A stretch of 64,000 nucleotides of DNA. Source: Hemibagrus wyckioides (taxonomy: Eukaryota; Chordata; Actinopteri; Siluriformes; Bagridae). Below the pieces are notes generated by a model that was not told the DNA's origin, ran no database searches, and worked only from the letters and a program-made list of their open reading frames with translations. This document shows, piece after piece, positions 49,301 through 56,929 of this stretch. Position 1 is the first letter of the stretch. The number at the start of each line of letters is the position of its first letter. The stretch covers positions 16,881,428-16,945,427 of the forward strand of contig NC_080711.1 of NCBI RefSeq assembly GCF_019097595.1. Direction: 5' to 3'. Both the position numbers and the translations under genes were made by a program.

Positions 49301-51698
49301 TTTTGCCTTGTGGCACGGTGCATTATTCTGCTGAAAGAGCCCACAGCCGTTAGGGAATACTGTTTCCATGAAAGGGTGTACATGGTCTGCAGCAATGCTT
49401 AGATAGGTGGTACGTGTCAAAGTAACATCCACATGCATGGCAGAACCCAAGGTTTCCCAGCAGAACATTGCCCAAAGTATGACACTGCCTCCGCCACCGG
49501 CCTTTTTCCCATAGTGCATCCTAGTGCCATGTTTTCCCCAAGTAAGCGACTTGCACGTACCAGGCCATCCACGTGATTCATCAGACAAGGCCACCTTCTT
49601 CCATTGCTCTGTCCAGTTCTGATGCTCACGTGCCCATTGTTGGCACTTTTGGTGGTGCACAGGCTCTGATCCAGTCGTCTAGCCATCAGAATTTGTCCTT
49701 TGTCAAACTCGCTCAAGTCCTTATACTTTCCCATTTTTCCTGCTTCTAACACATCTACTTTGAGGACATAATGTTTACTTGCTGCCTAATATATCGCACC
49801 CACTAACAGGTGCCATGATGAGGAGACGGTGGTGTTCACTTAACCTGTCGGTGCTCTTAATGTTATGCCTGATTGGTGTATTTTTTTTTTAAAGCATTCT
49901 TGTTACAGCATTTCCTCACACCTGCCTAAAACCTTTGCACTGTACTGCATTTCCTTGTTACAGCAGCCAGAAAAGTCACAGTGAATAAATGAGCAGTATG
50001 TAAATAGCAACCAAATAAGAATAGAAAAATGAAGTCTACAGATCACACCACCTAGTCCAAAATAAATATTTTGCATCCTTGAGATGTATTACACACTTGC
50101 CATTAATAATTGCTCATTAAGCTCAGCAGATTGGATTTTAGGATTTAGTCTACAAGATCTTCATTGTCATGTTTTTCCTCAGTATTATTTAAATATTTTG
50201 CATTGCACACATTTTCTGTATTCTAGGACATTGTGTTTTTGCTTAGCAGTAGCACTTTCCTATCTATGTATGTGGTTTTTCTTCACTCCTAGGTATATTC
50301 TCCAGCCACACCATCTGCCCCCACCCATCACACCACTGTTATTGTTCCTGCCCCAACGTTGCCACCTCCTCCCCATCATGTCACAGTGGTAACGATGGGC
50401 CCTGCATCTGTAATTAACACAGCCTCAACATCACGACAGAACTTGGACACCATAGTGCAGGTAAAGGACTTTCAACACAAGGCACTATGTGAAATTTTAA
50501 TGGAGAGCGATTATAGCAAGTCAACAATTCTTTGGCTGAATTTGTTCCTTCTCATATTAACATTATTAATATAGTGATTTGCTTCATTTTGATACCTTGT
50601 ATTTATTCTTATATTTACTATTTGACAAAAACACCTTATTCTAAATTTTCTAAAGTATTCCATTAATCATTTTTAGATGTACATAAAACTGCTTTATAAA
50701 TAACAGTTAATTAAAAATGTCTAACTCCACCTGCAGTTTTTAGTATGAACAATGTCATTTCCAGCTACAAGTTTGTTGGAGGAGTCTTTCTTTTTTCTGT
50801 AATAATATTTAAAGATTTTAGTGTCAGAGAAAATGATTACAGTTTATTATTAGTGTGTAACTAGTAGTATAGTAGATAGTAGTAATTATAGCATTATTAG
50901 TTTAGAAGGTTTGACTAACAGGGTAGGATGGTAAACTTTAATGCAGCGTTCCACAGTATTGTATAGATGTGTATAACATTTGAGTACTGAACAAGCCAAA
51001 TATGAGTCTTCCTGATCTCACACACACACATCCTCTGATCCTTGCTCTGCGATGCCGCGGTTTCTTCTGTCGGCTTGAAGAACGCGCTGAAAGACGCGTT
51101 CAGACTTTCGGCTCTTCCCCGTCTTTCAGCGTGTTCTTCAACCGGACTGATGAAACCGCGCTTCTCTTAGAAACAAGCTCTTTGCGTCGCAGAACTACGG
51201 AAGCTTGCTCTGCCAAACCAAAGTGAAATCATAAAATCGATTTTTGTTTTTTCAACATCGACATAAACCATAAATTCGAATTAATCGATAATAACGATTA
51301 ATTGCCCAGCTCTAAGTGCATGTACTGTAAGTAACTTTGAATTATTATTATTATTATTATTATTATTATGGCTATTATGGGAACAAAATAAAAACACTTT
51401 TTCCAAATCAGCAAAACAAGCAATGGTCGAATCAGCACCAGCACTTTATTTGGAATAGTGGTTAAGGAGCAAAATAAGACCTAATCCATTATGTAGTGCT
51501 CAATGTATTGACCATACTTTCTCCGTTTTATTATCTTGTGATCCTCAGGCTATCCAGCACATTGAGGGCACACAGGAGAAGATGGGTGTGCCTGAGGAAG
51601 AGCAGCGTCGGGCAGTCATAGTCACTCCTGGTCGCGCCTTGAATGACACCGCAGACTCAGACACTGCCTCTGACAATGAAGGTTCTGAGGACTGTTAA
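40251..51698 (+). CDS. tfap4: TFAP4 (AP-4), bHLH leucine-zipper transcription factor (seven coding exons)
   Basis: Joined exons 40251-40339, 43409-43574, 45670-45768, 46943-47113, 47894-48043, 50293-50460 and 51549-51698 give 993 nt and 330 residues (human 338). All introns are GT-AG and all phases agree. The protein opens [17 protein letters not shown], the AP-4 N-terminus. The bHLH domain is at about 47-101 with the E-box-reading NERRR in the basic region. Leucine-zipper heptads follow in exons 3-4 ([12 protein letters not shown], then [16 protein letters not shown]), with a Gln-rich exon 5, a Pro-rich exon 6 and an acidic C-terminus. AP-4 homodimers bind CAGCTG in the nucleus and activate or repress growth genes. 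The start has a good Kozak context (A at -3, G at +4). The gene is divergent from glis2. Confidence 0.97.
40639..40644. promoter_or_regulatory. CACGTG E-box in tfap4 intron 1
   Basis: A canonical MYC/MAX-type E-box about 300 bp into intron 1, inside the CpG-rich region. Human AP-4 is reported to be induced by MYC through CACGTG boxes in its first intron, so the position is suggestive. No binding data are available here. Confidence 0.45.
41301..43408. other. tfap4 intron 1, downstream part
   Basis: AT-rich intron with short GAT/AAT and CAT microsatellites (about 41838-41872 and 42594-42612) and an R2 repeat pair at 42045-42580. No gene is seen. Confidence 0.5.
42045..42580. repeat. two R2 dispersed repeat pieces in opposite orientation
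   Basis: 42050-42250 carries TATTCTGGTCAGGGATGCAG and ATAGGGCACCATGCACACAC. At 42440-42580 related text (GGTGGATTGTCTAAGCTAAA, AATAAAGTAGTTACTGAAAA) reads in the other direction. Both belong to the repeat type seen at 37.1 kb. Confidence 0.6.
43409..43574 (+). CDS. tfap4: tfap4 coding exon 2 (basic region and helix 1)
   Basis: It completes Ser30 and encodes LANIPLTPE, the basic region [15 protein letters not shown] and helix 1 up to DGEKLSK (residues 31-85). It is almost identical to human. Acceptor CTCCAG, donor GTAAGT. Confidence 0.97.
44285..44925 (-). mobile_element. Tc1/mariner family B copy in tfap4 intron 2
   Basis: The start GGAATTGCAAAGCTTTTGCT and the end CAATACAAGAGTAGACATCC match family B end regions seen at 22.99-23.7 kb. 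Between them CCCAGTCCTTTGTTGCGTTG and GATGTCACTGACTATTGTTT follow the family order. All frames are broken. Confidence 0.7.
44926..45295 (+). mobile_element. Tc1 family A fragment in tfap4 intron 2
   Basis: GGTGCCAGGATGCACTATAG, GGGCAATGTTCTGTTAGGAA and CAAATCTCAATCGGATTGAG follow the family A transposase order. An internal deletion lies near 45200. No terminal repeats were found. It adjoins the family B copy directly. Confidence 0.75.
45670..45768 (+). CDS. tfap4: tfap4 coding exon 3 (helix 2 and first zipper)
   Basis: 33 codons, [18 protein letters not shown] onward to KRFIQ (residues 86-118). Helix 2 runs directly into the first leucine zipper. Donor GTGAGA. Confidence 0.97.
45885..46260 (+). 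mobile_element. Tc1 family G fragment in tfap4 intron 3
   Basis: GCCAATCATAAGCTGCAAGC, GGTACAGGTCAGGTTCTTCC and CAGAATGGGGAGAAAGTG are the 5' region of family G. It is interrupted and followed by an opposite-strand copy. Confidence 0.7.
46270..46890 (-). mobile_element. Tc1 family G fragment, antisense, in tfap4 intron 3
   Basis: The minus-strand frame 46630-46343 keeps [38 protein letters not shown] and related Tc1 motifs (first catalytic Asp in SDES). It is frameshifted and lacks the rest of the core. It lies opposite to the sense copy next to it. Confidence 0.75.
46943..47113 (+). CDS. tfap4: tfap4 coding exon 4 (second zipper)
   Basis: 57 codons (119-175): [20 protein letters not shown], an acidic linker and then the second leucine zipper. 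KRRR could serve as a nuclear localisation signal. Donor GTGAGG. Confidence 0.96.
47894..48043 (+). CDS. tfap4: tfap4 coding exon 5 (Gln-rich)
   Basis: 50 codons (176-225): [19 protein letters not shown], then a glutamine-rich stretch ending in NPARSTQ. The second half diverges from human, as expected for a low-complexity region. Donor GTCAGA. Confidence 0.94.
48983..49731 (-). pseudogene. Tc1 transposase pseudogene (family A) with two altered catalytic residues
   Basis: The N-terminal part [20 protein letters not shown] (ATG at 49731) is in one frame. The larger open frame, 225 codons at 49660-48983, covers the catalytic core. SDES keeps the first Asp. The second motif reads [11 protein letters not shown] where the family has FQQDN, and the third reads [12 protein letters not shown] where the family has PIEHLWD. 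Two of the three catalytic acids are therefore lost. Part of the N-terminal DNA-binding domain is deleted. Confidence 0.85.
49015..49880 (-). mobile_element. Tc1 family A element nested in family D element
   Basis: The right tip at 49880 reads, in reverse complement, TACACCAATCAGGCATAACA. The other end is truncated just before the terminal repeat, near a T run at 49012. The transposase remnant is on the minus strand. Confidence 0.82.
50293..50460 (+). CDS. tfap4: tfap4 coding exon 6 (Pro-rich)
   Basis: 56 codons (226-281): proline and histidine rich ([19 protein letters not shown]), then the conserved [13 protein letters not shown] and [10 protein letters not shown]. Acceptor CTCCTAG, donor GTAAAG. 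Confidence 0.95.
50461..51548. other. tfap4 intron 6 with hairpin element
   Basis: AT-rich for its first 500 bases, then a GC-rich hairpin at 51056-51160 and an AT-rich tail with AATTAATCGATAATAACGAT. A (TTA)n microsatellite lies at 51346-51368. No other gene is seen. Confidence 0.6.
51056..51160. repeat. imperfect GC-rich inverted repeat (hairpin, possible hAT-type MITE)
   Basis: Two 41-base arms (51056-51096 and 51120-51160) pair at 36 of 41 positions around a 23-base loop. CGCGGTTTC opens the left arm and GAAACCGCG closes the right. About 120 bp on, GATTAATTGCCCAGCTCTA (51297-51315) resembles the tip of a fish hAT-like element. The matching left tip was not found. Confidence 0.75.
51549..51698 (+). 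CDS. tfap4: tfap4 last coding exon
   Basis: Residues 282-330 and the TAA stop: [22 protein letters not shown], then an acidic tail with [11 protein letters not shown]. Acceptor CCTCAG. The tail is shorter than in human. Confidence 0.95.
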   Translation, partial: AIQHIEGTQEKMGVPEEEQRRAVIVTPGRALNDTADSDTASDNEGSEDC

Positions 51699-53639
51699 CT
51701 GCACCAGGCAAAAAGGGTGGCCATATGGAGGGGCCTCCTACAGACTCTTTCTCGCTCCCTCTCATTATCTCTTTTTCACATAGGCATACAAACCCATAGG
51801 GTAGGAAATGGTTTAGTCAAACATTCAATGAACAAAAAAAAACCCCCACAACTAAATAGCAGACTTACTGTCTCACTCACATGCACACTTGGTCTACTCC
51901 CACTCTCATACAGTGCATTGAATAATTTTTATCAATCCAGCCCATGATGGTGCATCCACAACATCCATCTAAACATCAGTTGCCAAAAAAGCATTTTCTT
52001 TTCCATTCATATATGATGTTTTATAGACCTCAGTCAGCTGTCTCCCATGGCTTTTTGTCTGTGTTCACCCACTCTCTGCTGCTCTTCTCTGGAGTGAAGA
52101 GTTTCTTCGGCCTTTTCATCTCCAACTTATCCCTTTCTTTATTTTTCTTTGTAAATTCTCTAACTGGAGAAATCTTTACCAGCCTGTCCCTCTCATACCT
52201 TTTGACCGTTTTTTTTTTTTTTTTTTTTAATTACTCAAAACATCCCTCAGTTCTTCCTTCTGAACTAGGGAGGCTTTATAGCAACACTGTGAGCTTACCT
52301 GACTTCAGAAGCCAAATCTACAATTCCACTGGCTTTAAATTAAAAGGAAATGAAATGAGTACAGCAGCAATTCCCCACTTGCATGAAGTACAAAGATCAC
52401 CATTTTGTAAAATGTATTTGGAGGGTTGTGGCAGAATGTGCACTTGGTGTCAGTCACACTCAGCTGGGCTGGGTTCCCAGTACAATAAACACATGTAGGT
52501 AACACACCCTTCTGATGTTCCTATTGCTGGCCTAATGGTGTGTTTTCTGTTGTTTTTGTTTGGTTTTTATGTTTTTGTTGTTGTTTTTTTTTTTGTTTTG
52601 TTTTTTTAATTGAATAAGCTAACAAGTAGGTGTTCTACAGAGATGTATTTGCCTTGTGTATGGTCCTGCTAGCAGCATACATACTGTGCTGTCATCAGCT
52701 GGCTGCCTGAGGGTCAGTCTCTCTTTATGAAAGGGTGGCAATAGCACTAGCAGATTTCTTAAAGCCCATAAGCACTCTATGCAGCTCCCTCAACAGCCAT
52801 TTGCTTGTGTTGCCCCTTTCTGAGGGGCAGAGAATTTAAAGAGTTTGTCTGTCCTCAATGTTTTAGTATATTCTGTGACCTATACTGTTGGTAATAGCTG
52901 CACTGAAGTTTGCTAGGCTTTTTTTGCATCCTACACACTTTCTCTATGCATTCAGTGGTCTACTCTGCTTGCTGGAATGTTTCTTTTTATTTCATTTTCA
53001 TTTTTCCTTATCTTTCAGTTATTGTTTTTATTTGCATACAGTGATGCCTATGTACGTGAGAGATAATCTACTGGAGCTTCAGCCCATCTAATTTGAGCTT
53101 TATGGTTGCATGGGCTATCTGAAAATATCCAAATGTTTGGAGAAGGATCAGAAAAGGATTGCAGACTACATAGGTGTGTAGAGAGATGGCAGTTGTTTGC
53201 TTTAACCTCTGTTTTGGACTTCTGGCTCAAAAGTATTCAACTTACCAGTTTTGCCCCGTTACATTTCCCACTCCCATGGCACTATGGCATGAACATGGGT
53301 GGTGATTTCAGACATTCCAGAATGTTCTTACACAAGGTCCATGTTCAGTTTTCTTCTGGCTGTGTGATAATGCGATATTGATGTTTCTTAGATTTGAGGA
53401 TAGATTTGTCAAATTTGTCTGTAAATTTGACACAATTTATGCCGGCCCCAATGTTACCGGAAACCACTTGCTGTTTGACATATTGCTTTTCCTTCAGGAA
53501 TTTTAAAATGCTGTCAACATGTTGGCTTTCTTTGGCCCTGATCTCAACAATCAAAGTCAGGCTTCAGTGTTGACTGCTAAGAAGCAGAGCTTCTTAAATA
53601 ATGGCCTGTCAGAAAATGGATGGAGTTGAGCTATATGAG

Positions 53640-53647
<8 letters not shown>

Positions 53648-53713
<66 letters not shown>
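53648..53713. repeat. (TA)n microsatellite in tfap4 3' UTR
   Basis: About 33 uninterrupted TA units. It would be self-complementary in RNA and is probably length-variable. Confidence 0.95.
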
Positions 53714-53714
<1 letters not shown>

Positions 53715-53928
53715 CACACACAACATTTTTAATTCGAGTGATGGTCAGATTGGGTTATGAAGTGTTGTTGGGTTTTTTTTTTTGTTTGTTTTTTTTTAAG
53801 TCAAATTGTTTTTTGTTTTGCTGTATTTCTTTATGTATAAAAGCTCAGAGGTTCCTAAAACTCAGCAATTTCTCTATCAAAGCCACAGGGTGTCTGCTTT
53901 TTCATGGTTTCTTTTTTATAGTATGTCT

Positions 53929-53954
53929 TAAAAAAAAAAAAAAAAAAAAAAAAA
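53929..53954. repeat. poly(A) tract in tfap4 3' UTR
   Basis: A pure A run of about 24 bases, upstream of the likely poly(A) signal. Confidence 0.9.
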
Positions 53955-54177
53955 CTGTAAAAGACTGTCAGAGGAATTTGTATGTGAGGGTTTAACCAAT
54001 AGTGTATAGAATTATGGATCTTAAAGCACTTACTTTTTTTAAAAAAAAATTGCCTCCTAAAAATTGAAGCTCTTGGTGCTGTGAGTCCAAATCACACAGC
54101 TGTTGAACCCTTCTTGACTCTTGGTATGTCTCTGAAGTCTCTAGACTCATCTCTCCTTCCCTCCCTGTTCATGTCAC

Positions 54178-54181
54178 CTTT

Positions 54182-54213
<32 letters not shown>

Positions 54214-54226
54214 TTTTTCTTTTTTT
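54178..54226. repeat. long poly(T) tract in tfap4 3' UTR
   Basis: T run of about 46 bases with two C interruptions. With the A run 220 bases upstream it could base-pair in the transcript. Confidence 0.92.
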
Positions 54227-54374
54227 AAATAATTTTTGTTTTATCTTTTTGGGGTTGTTGTTGGACACTCTCTGTACCATTTGGTTTTTGAAAAGCTGTT
54301 ATATTTTGTTCTCATTTTTTTAAAGAAAAAAAAAAACTGGGGAAAAGAGGCATGTGCCTTTGTAAAGACAGAAT

Positions 54375-54380
54375 AATAAA
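54375..54380 (+). terminator. tfap4: poly(A) signal AATAAA
   Basis: AATAAA, followed within about 50 bases by T/GT-rich sequence. Best candidate for the end of the tfap4 transcript. Confidence 0.65.
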
Positions 54381-54400
54381 GTTTGTACTTTGTTTTTTAC

Positions 54401-55006
54401 AAGTTAACATTGCACTGTGTGGTTATTTCATATTGATGTGCTTGGAACAAATTGAGGATTTTCCTCAAGCTCAAGTTGGTACTGACTGTGCTGAACAGTA
54501 CAAATTGAAGTTGTCATAAAAAAAATTAGTATTATAAAATGACTTTACAAAGTGAATAGAAATGGATCTGTGATATTATAATATTGTTGAACACAAAATG
54601 TTAACACATGAGCTTAATTAGCTTTACTTTCTATGACTTGTCACTTTGAAACCTGGAATTGAAAAGCAACCTAACAGTTCATTTCTGAGCTGAAGACCAC
54701 CTTGATTAACATGGGAGTGTATTGGACACACTAATATTACAACATATCACTGTTGGATGCAAACTAAATACCTGGCAGTAGGTGGAATTGGTCAAACGTT
54801 TTAGGGAGCAGAGTGGGACTTTTTTTTCCTTTTAATTCCAGCCTGTCTTAATTTAATTGTAGTGATTGTTTTCATAAATAAATAAATGTGATTGTGTGAT
54901 TTTATAATAATATATGCTGTAGAGAAAAGTGTGTGTGTGTGTGCGCTGTAGCAACCAAATACCTCTGATTGGGTTCTTTGATATCTAGGCATCGAGTTTC
55001 AGTATA
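54401..55006. other. tfap4 downstream flank
   Basis: AT-rich, with a short TG repeat near 54930-54945. No gene or repeat family recognised. Confidence 0.5.
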
Positions 55007-56269
55007 TACACTATATTGCCAAAAGTATTCGCTCACCCATCCAAATAACCAGAATCAGGTGTTCCAATCACTTCCATAGCCACAGGTGTATAAAATCAAG
55101 CACCTAGGCATGCAGACTGTTTTTACAAACGTTTGTGAAAGAATGGGTCGCTCTCAGGAGCTCAGTGAATTCCAGCGTGGAACTGTGATAGGATGCCACC
55201 TGTGCAACAAATCCAGTCGTGAAATTTCCTCGCTCCTAAATATTCCACAGTCAACTGTCAGCTGTATTATAAGAACGTGGAAGTGTTTGGGAACGACAGC
55301 AACTCAGCCACGAAGTGGTAGGCCACGTAAACTGACGGAGCGGGGTCAGCGGATGCTGAGGCGCATAGTGCGAAGAGGTCACCAACTTTCTGCAGAGTCA
55401 ATCGCTACAGACCTCCAAACTTCATGTGGCCTTCAGATTAGCTCAAGAACAGTGCGCAGAGAGCTTCATGGAATGGGTTTCCATGGCCGAGCAGCTGCAT
55501 CCAAGCCATACATCACCAAGTGCAATGCAAAGCGTCGGATGCAGTGGTGTAAAGCACGCCGCCACTGGACTCTAGAGCACTGGAGACGCGTTCTCTGGAG
55601 TGACGAATCGCGCTTCTCCATCTGGCAATCTGATGGACGAGTCTGGGTTTGGCGGTTGCCAGGAGAACGGTACTTGTCTGACTGCATTGTGCCAAGTGTA
55701 AAGTTTGGTGGAGGGGGGATTATGGTGTGGGGTTGTTTTTCAGGAGCTGGGCTTGGCCCCTTAGTTCCAGTGAAAGGAACTCTCAATGCTTCAGCATACC
55801 AAGACATTTTGGACAATTCCATGCTCCCAACTTTGTGGGAACAGTTTGGAGCTGGCCCCTTCCTCTTCCAACATGACTGCGCACCAGTGCACAAAGCAAG
55901 GTCCATAAAGACATGGATGACAGAGTCTGGTGTGGATGAACTTGACTGGCCTGCACAGAGTCCTGACCTCAACCCGATAGAACACCTTTGGGATGAATTA
56001 GAGCAGAGACTGAGAGCCAGGCCTTCTCGTCCAACATCAGTGTGTGACCTCACAAATGCGCTTCTGGAAGAATGGTCAAAAATTCCCATAAACACACTCC
56101 TAAACCTTGTGGACAGCCTTCCCAGAAGAGTTGAAGCTGTTATAGCTGCGTCGATGTCGGTAAGGGTGGACCGACATCATATTGAACCCTATGGATTAGG
56201 AATGGGATGTCACTTAAGTTCATATGCGAGTCAAGGCAGGTGAGCGAATACTTTTGGCAATATAGTGTA
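55007..56269 (+). mobile_element. apparently intact Tc1 element (family C)
   Basis: A 1259-bp element (55009-56267) flanked by TA on both sides. The terminal repeats, 29 bp each (55009-55037 and 56239-56267), are perfect inverted copies beginning CACTATATTGCCAAAAGTAT. It encodes a full-length open transposase frame. It sits between the tfap4 3' end and the candidate srl promoter, about 0.6 kb upstream of that TATA box. A decayed relative lies at 10.3-10.5 kb. Confidence 0.95.
55143..56243 (+). CDS. Tc1 transposase, open DD34E frame
   Basis: 366 codons from the ATG at 55143 ([10 protein letters not shown]). The frame is open upstream to 55086, but this ATG matches the usual Tc1 start. A paired helix-turn-helix region is seen early ([17 protein letters not shown]), then SGRPRKL, an AT-hook-like motif. 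The catalytic triad is present: [19 protein letters not shown] and [13 protein letters not shown], with 34 residues between the second Asp and the Glu. The enzyme would cut and rejoin the element at TA sites in the nucleus. The C-terminus runs on to a TGA lying inside the right terminal repeat, longer than the usual length of about 340, so an original stop may have been lost. Confidence 0.93.
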   Translation: MGRSQELSEFQRGTVIGCHLCNKSSREISSLLNIPQSTVSCIIRTWKCLGTTATQPRSGRPRKLTERGQRMLRRIVRRGHQLSAESIATDLQTSCGLQISSRTVRRELHGMGFHGRAAASKPYITKCNAKRRMQWCKARRHWTLEHWRRVLWSDESRFSIWQSDGRVWVWRLPGERYLSDCIVPSVKFGGGGIMVWGCFSGAGLGPLVPVKGTLNASAYQDILDNSMLPTLWEQFGAGPFLFQHDCAPVHKARSIKTWMTESGVDELDWPAQSPDLNPIEHLWDELEQRLRARPSRPTSVCDLTNALLEEWSKIPINTLLNLVDSLPRRVEAVIAASMSVRVDRHHIEPYGLGMGCHLSSYASQGR

Positions 56270-56827
56270 GTTCTTAAACAATAGAACCAATAGAAATGAC
56301 CATTAACTGACCATTTGTGGCCATTCAGGGATTTCATGAGTCTTTGTTTATCAATATATCAAAATGTCTTCTGATTGTTACATGTCAAAGATCAGAGAAG
56401 CTTTAGAGTAGAACTTTTAAACATAAACATGTTTTACATCATTTTGATATTACCAGATTTTTATAGAAAATGTGAAATAGTGATATTAATGGTTAGTGAT
56501 AATGGTTATAATGCCAGAGCTCAGCTCCACTTGTTCTTCTCTCATTCTCCTGCCCAGTGTAAGCCTTGCTTCTGTATCCAACAAAAGTTATTTTCCCCTT
56601 GTAAAATGGGGGTTGGGGTGGCTGCACACTTCTGATTTGGCATTACAGACATAATGGCTAAAAGAGACATTCAGCTGCTCTAGTACGTTCAGTCCTCAGT
56701 GGCATGCCATTCTGCATAGACGCCTGTAAGGACCAACCCCCATGCACACTGTGACGCACACATGCTCCACCCAGCAGTCCTCTCTGAGTGACAGCCTGCT
56801 GTGTGCCCCTTGACCTTCTGAGGATGG
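56270..56827. other. upstream region of the candidate srl promoter
   Basis: Intergenic stretch between the Tc1 element and the TATA box. It holds an E-box CAGCTG at 56672-56677 and a TGACCTT (nuclear-receptor half-site type) at about 56810-56816. A muscle role is plausible if the gene is srl, but these are short motifs. Confidence 0.4.
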
Positions 56828-56836
56828 TATATATAG
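56828..56836 (+). promoter_or_regulatory. TATA box (TATATATAG)
   Basis: The TATA box lies 44 bp upstream of the ATG at 56872. At a normal TATA-to-start distance the 5' UTR would be only about 15 nt. Confidence 0.6.
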
Positions 56837-56871
56837 TCACCTAGGTTGTCACAGTTCTCCTGGCAGCCAAC

Positions 56872-56929
56872 ATGAAGGTCTTAGATTTGTTCTGGTGTTT
56901 CGTCTCTCTACTGGCCCTGGCCATGACAG
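56872..56929 (+). CDS. srl: signal-peptide first exon, candidate sarcalumenin (partial)
   Basis: ATG with a good context, then MKVLDLFWCFVSLLALAMT and a GTAAAA donor after one base of codon 20. It is a textbook signal peptide: one Lys, a hydrophobic core and small residues near the end. The gene reads the same way as tfap4 and lies just downstream of it, where SRL lies in human. Sarcalumenin is a calcium-buffering glycoprotein of the sarcoplasmic reticulum lumen. I do not find the GTP-binding-like domain exons to the right, so the assignment rests on position and exon type only. The next intron may extend beyond the window. Confidence 0.55.

Larger units (their letters stand above)
48266..49944 (-). 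mobile_element. Tc1 family D element, host of a nested Tc1
   Basis: The left tip reads ACTGTGCAAATGTTTTATGC and the right tip, in reverse complement, ACAGTGCAAAGGTTTTAGGC, with matching inner repeat sequence on both sides. The body at 48380-48600 encodes, on the minus strand, a [10 protein letters not shown] catalytic-region remnant. A family A element (49015-49880) has jumped into it. The element lies in tfap4 intron 5. Confidence 0.82.
51699..54400 (+). other. tfap4: tfap4 3' UTR
   Basis: About 2.7 kb from the stop to a poly(A) signal AATAAA at 54375-54380. An earlier possible signal AATAAA lies near 52483. The region is T-rich and holds several simple repeats. Open frames inside it have no domains. 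Confidence 0.7.

Noticed and set aside
51944..52498. 184-codon plus-strand open frame after tfap4
   Set aside because: It lies in the tfap4 3' UTR, is rich in Phe/Ser from T-rich sequence, and has no domain.
53642..53995. Open frame with repeated YI residues
   Set aside because: It is a translation of the TA microsatellite and the following poly(A) tract.
55466..56095. 209-codon minus-strand open frame
   Set aside because: It is the antisense shadow of the Tc1 transposase at 55143-56243.
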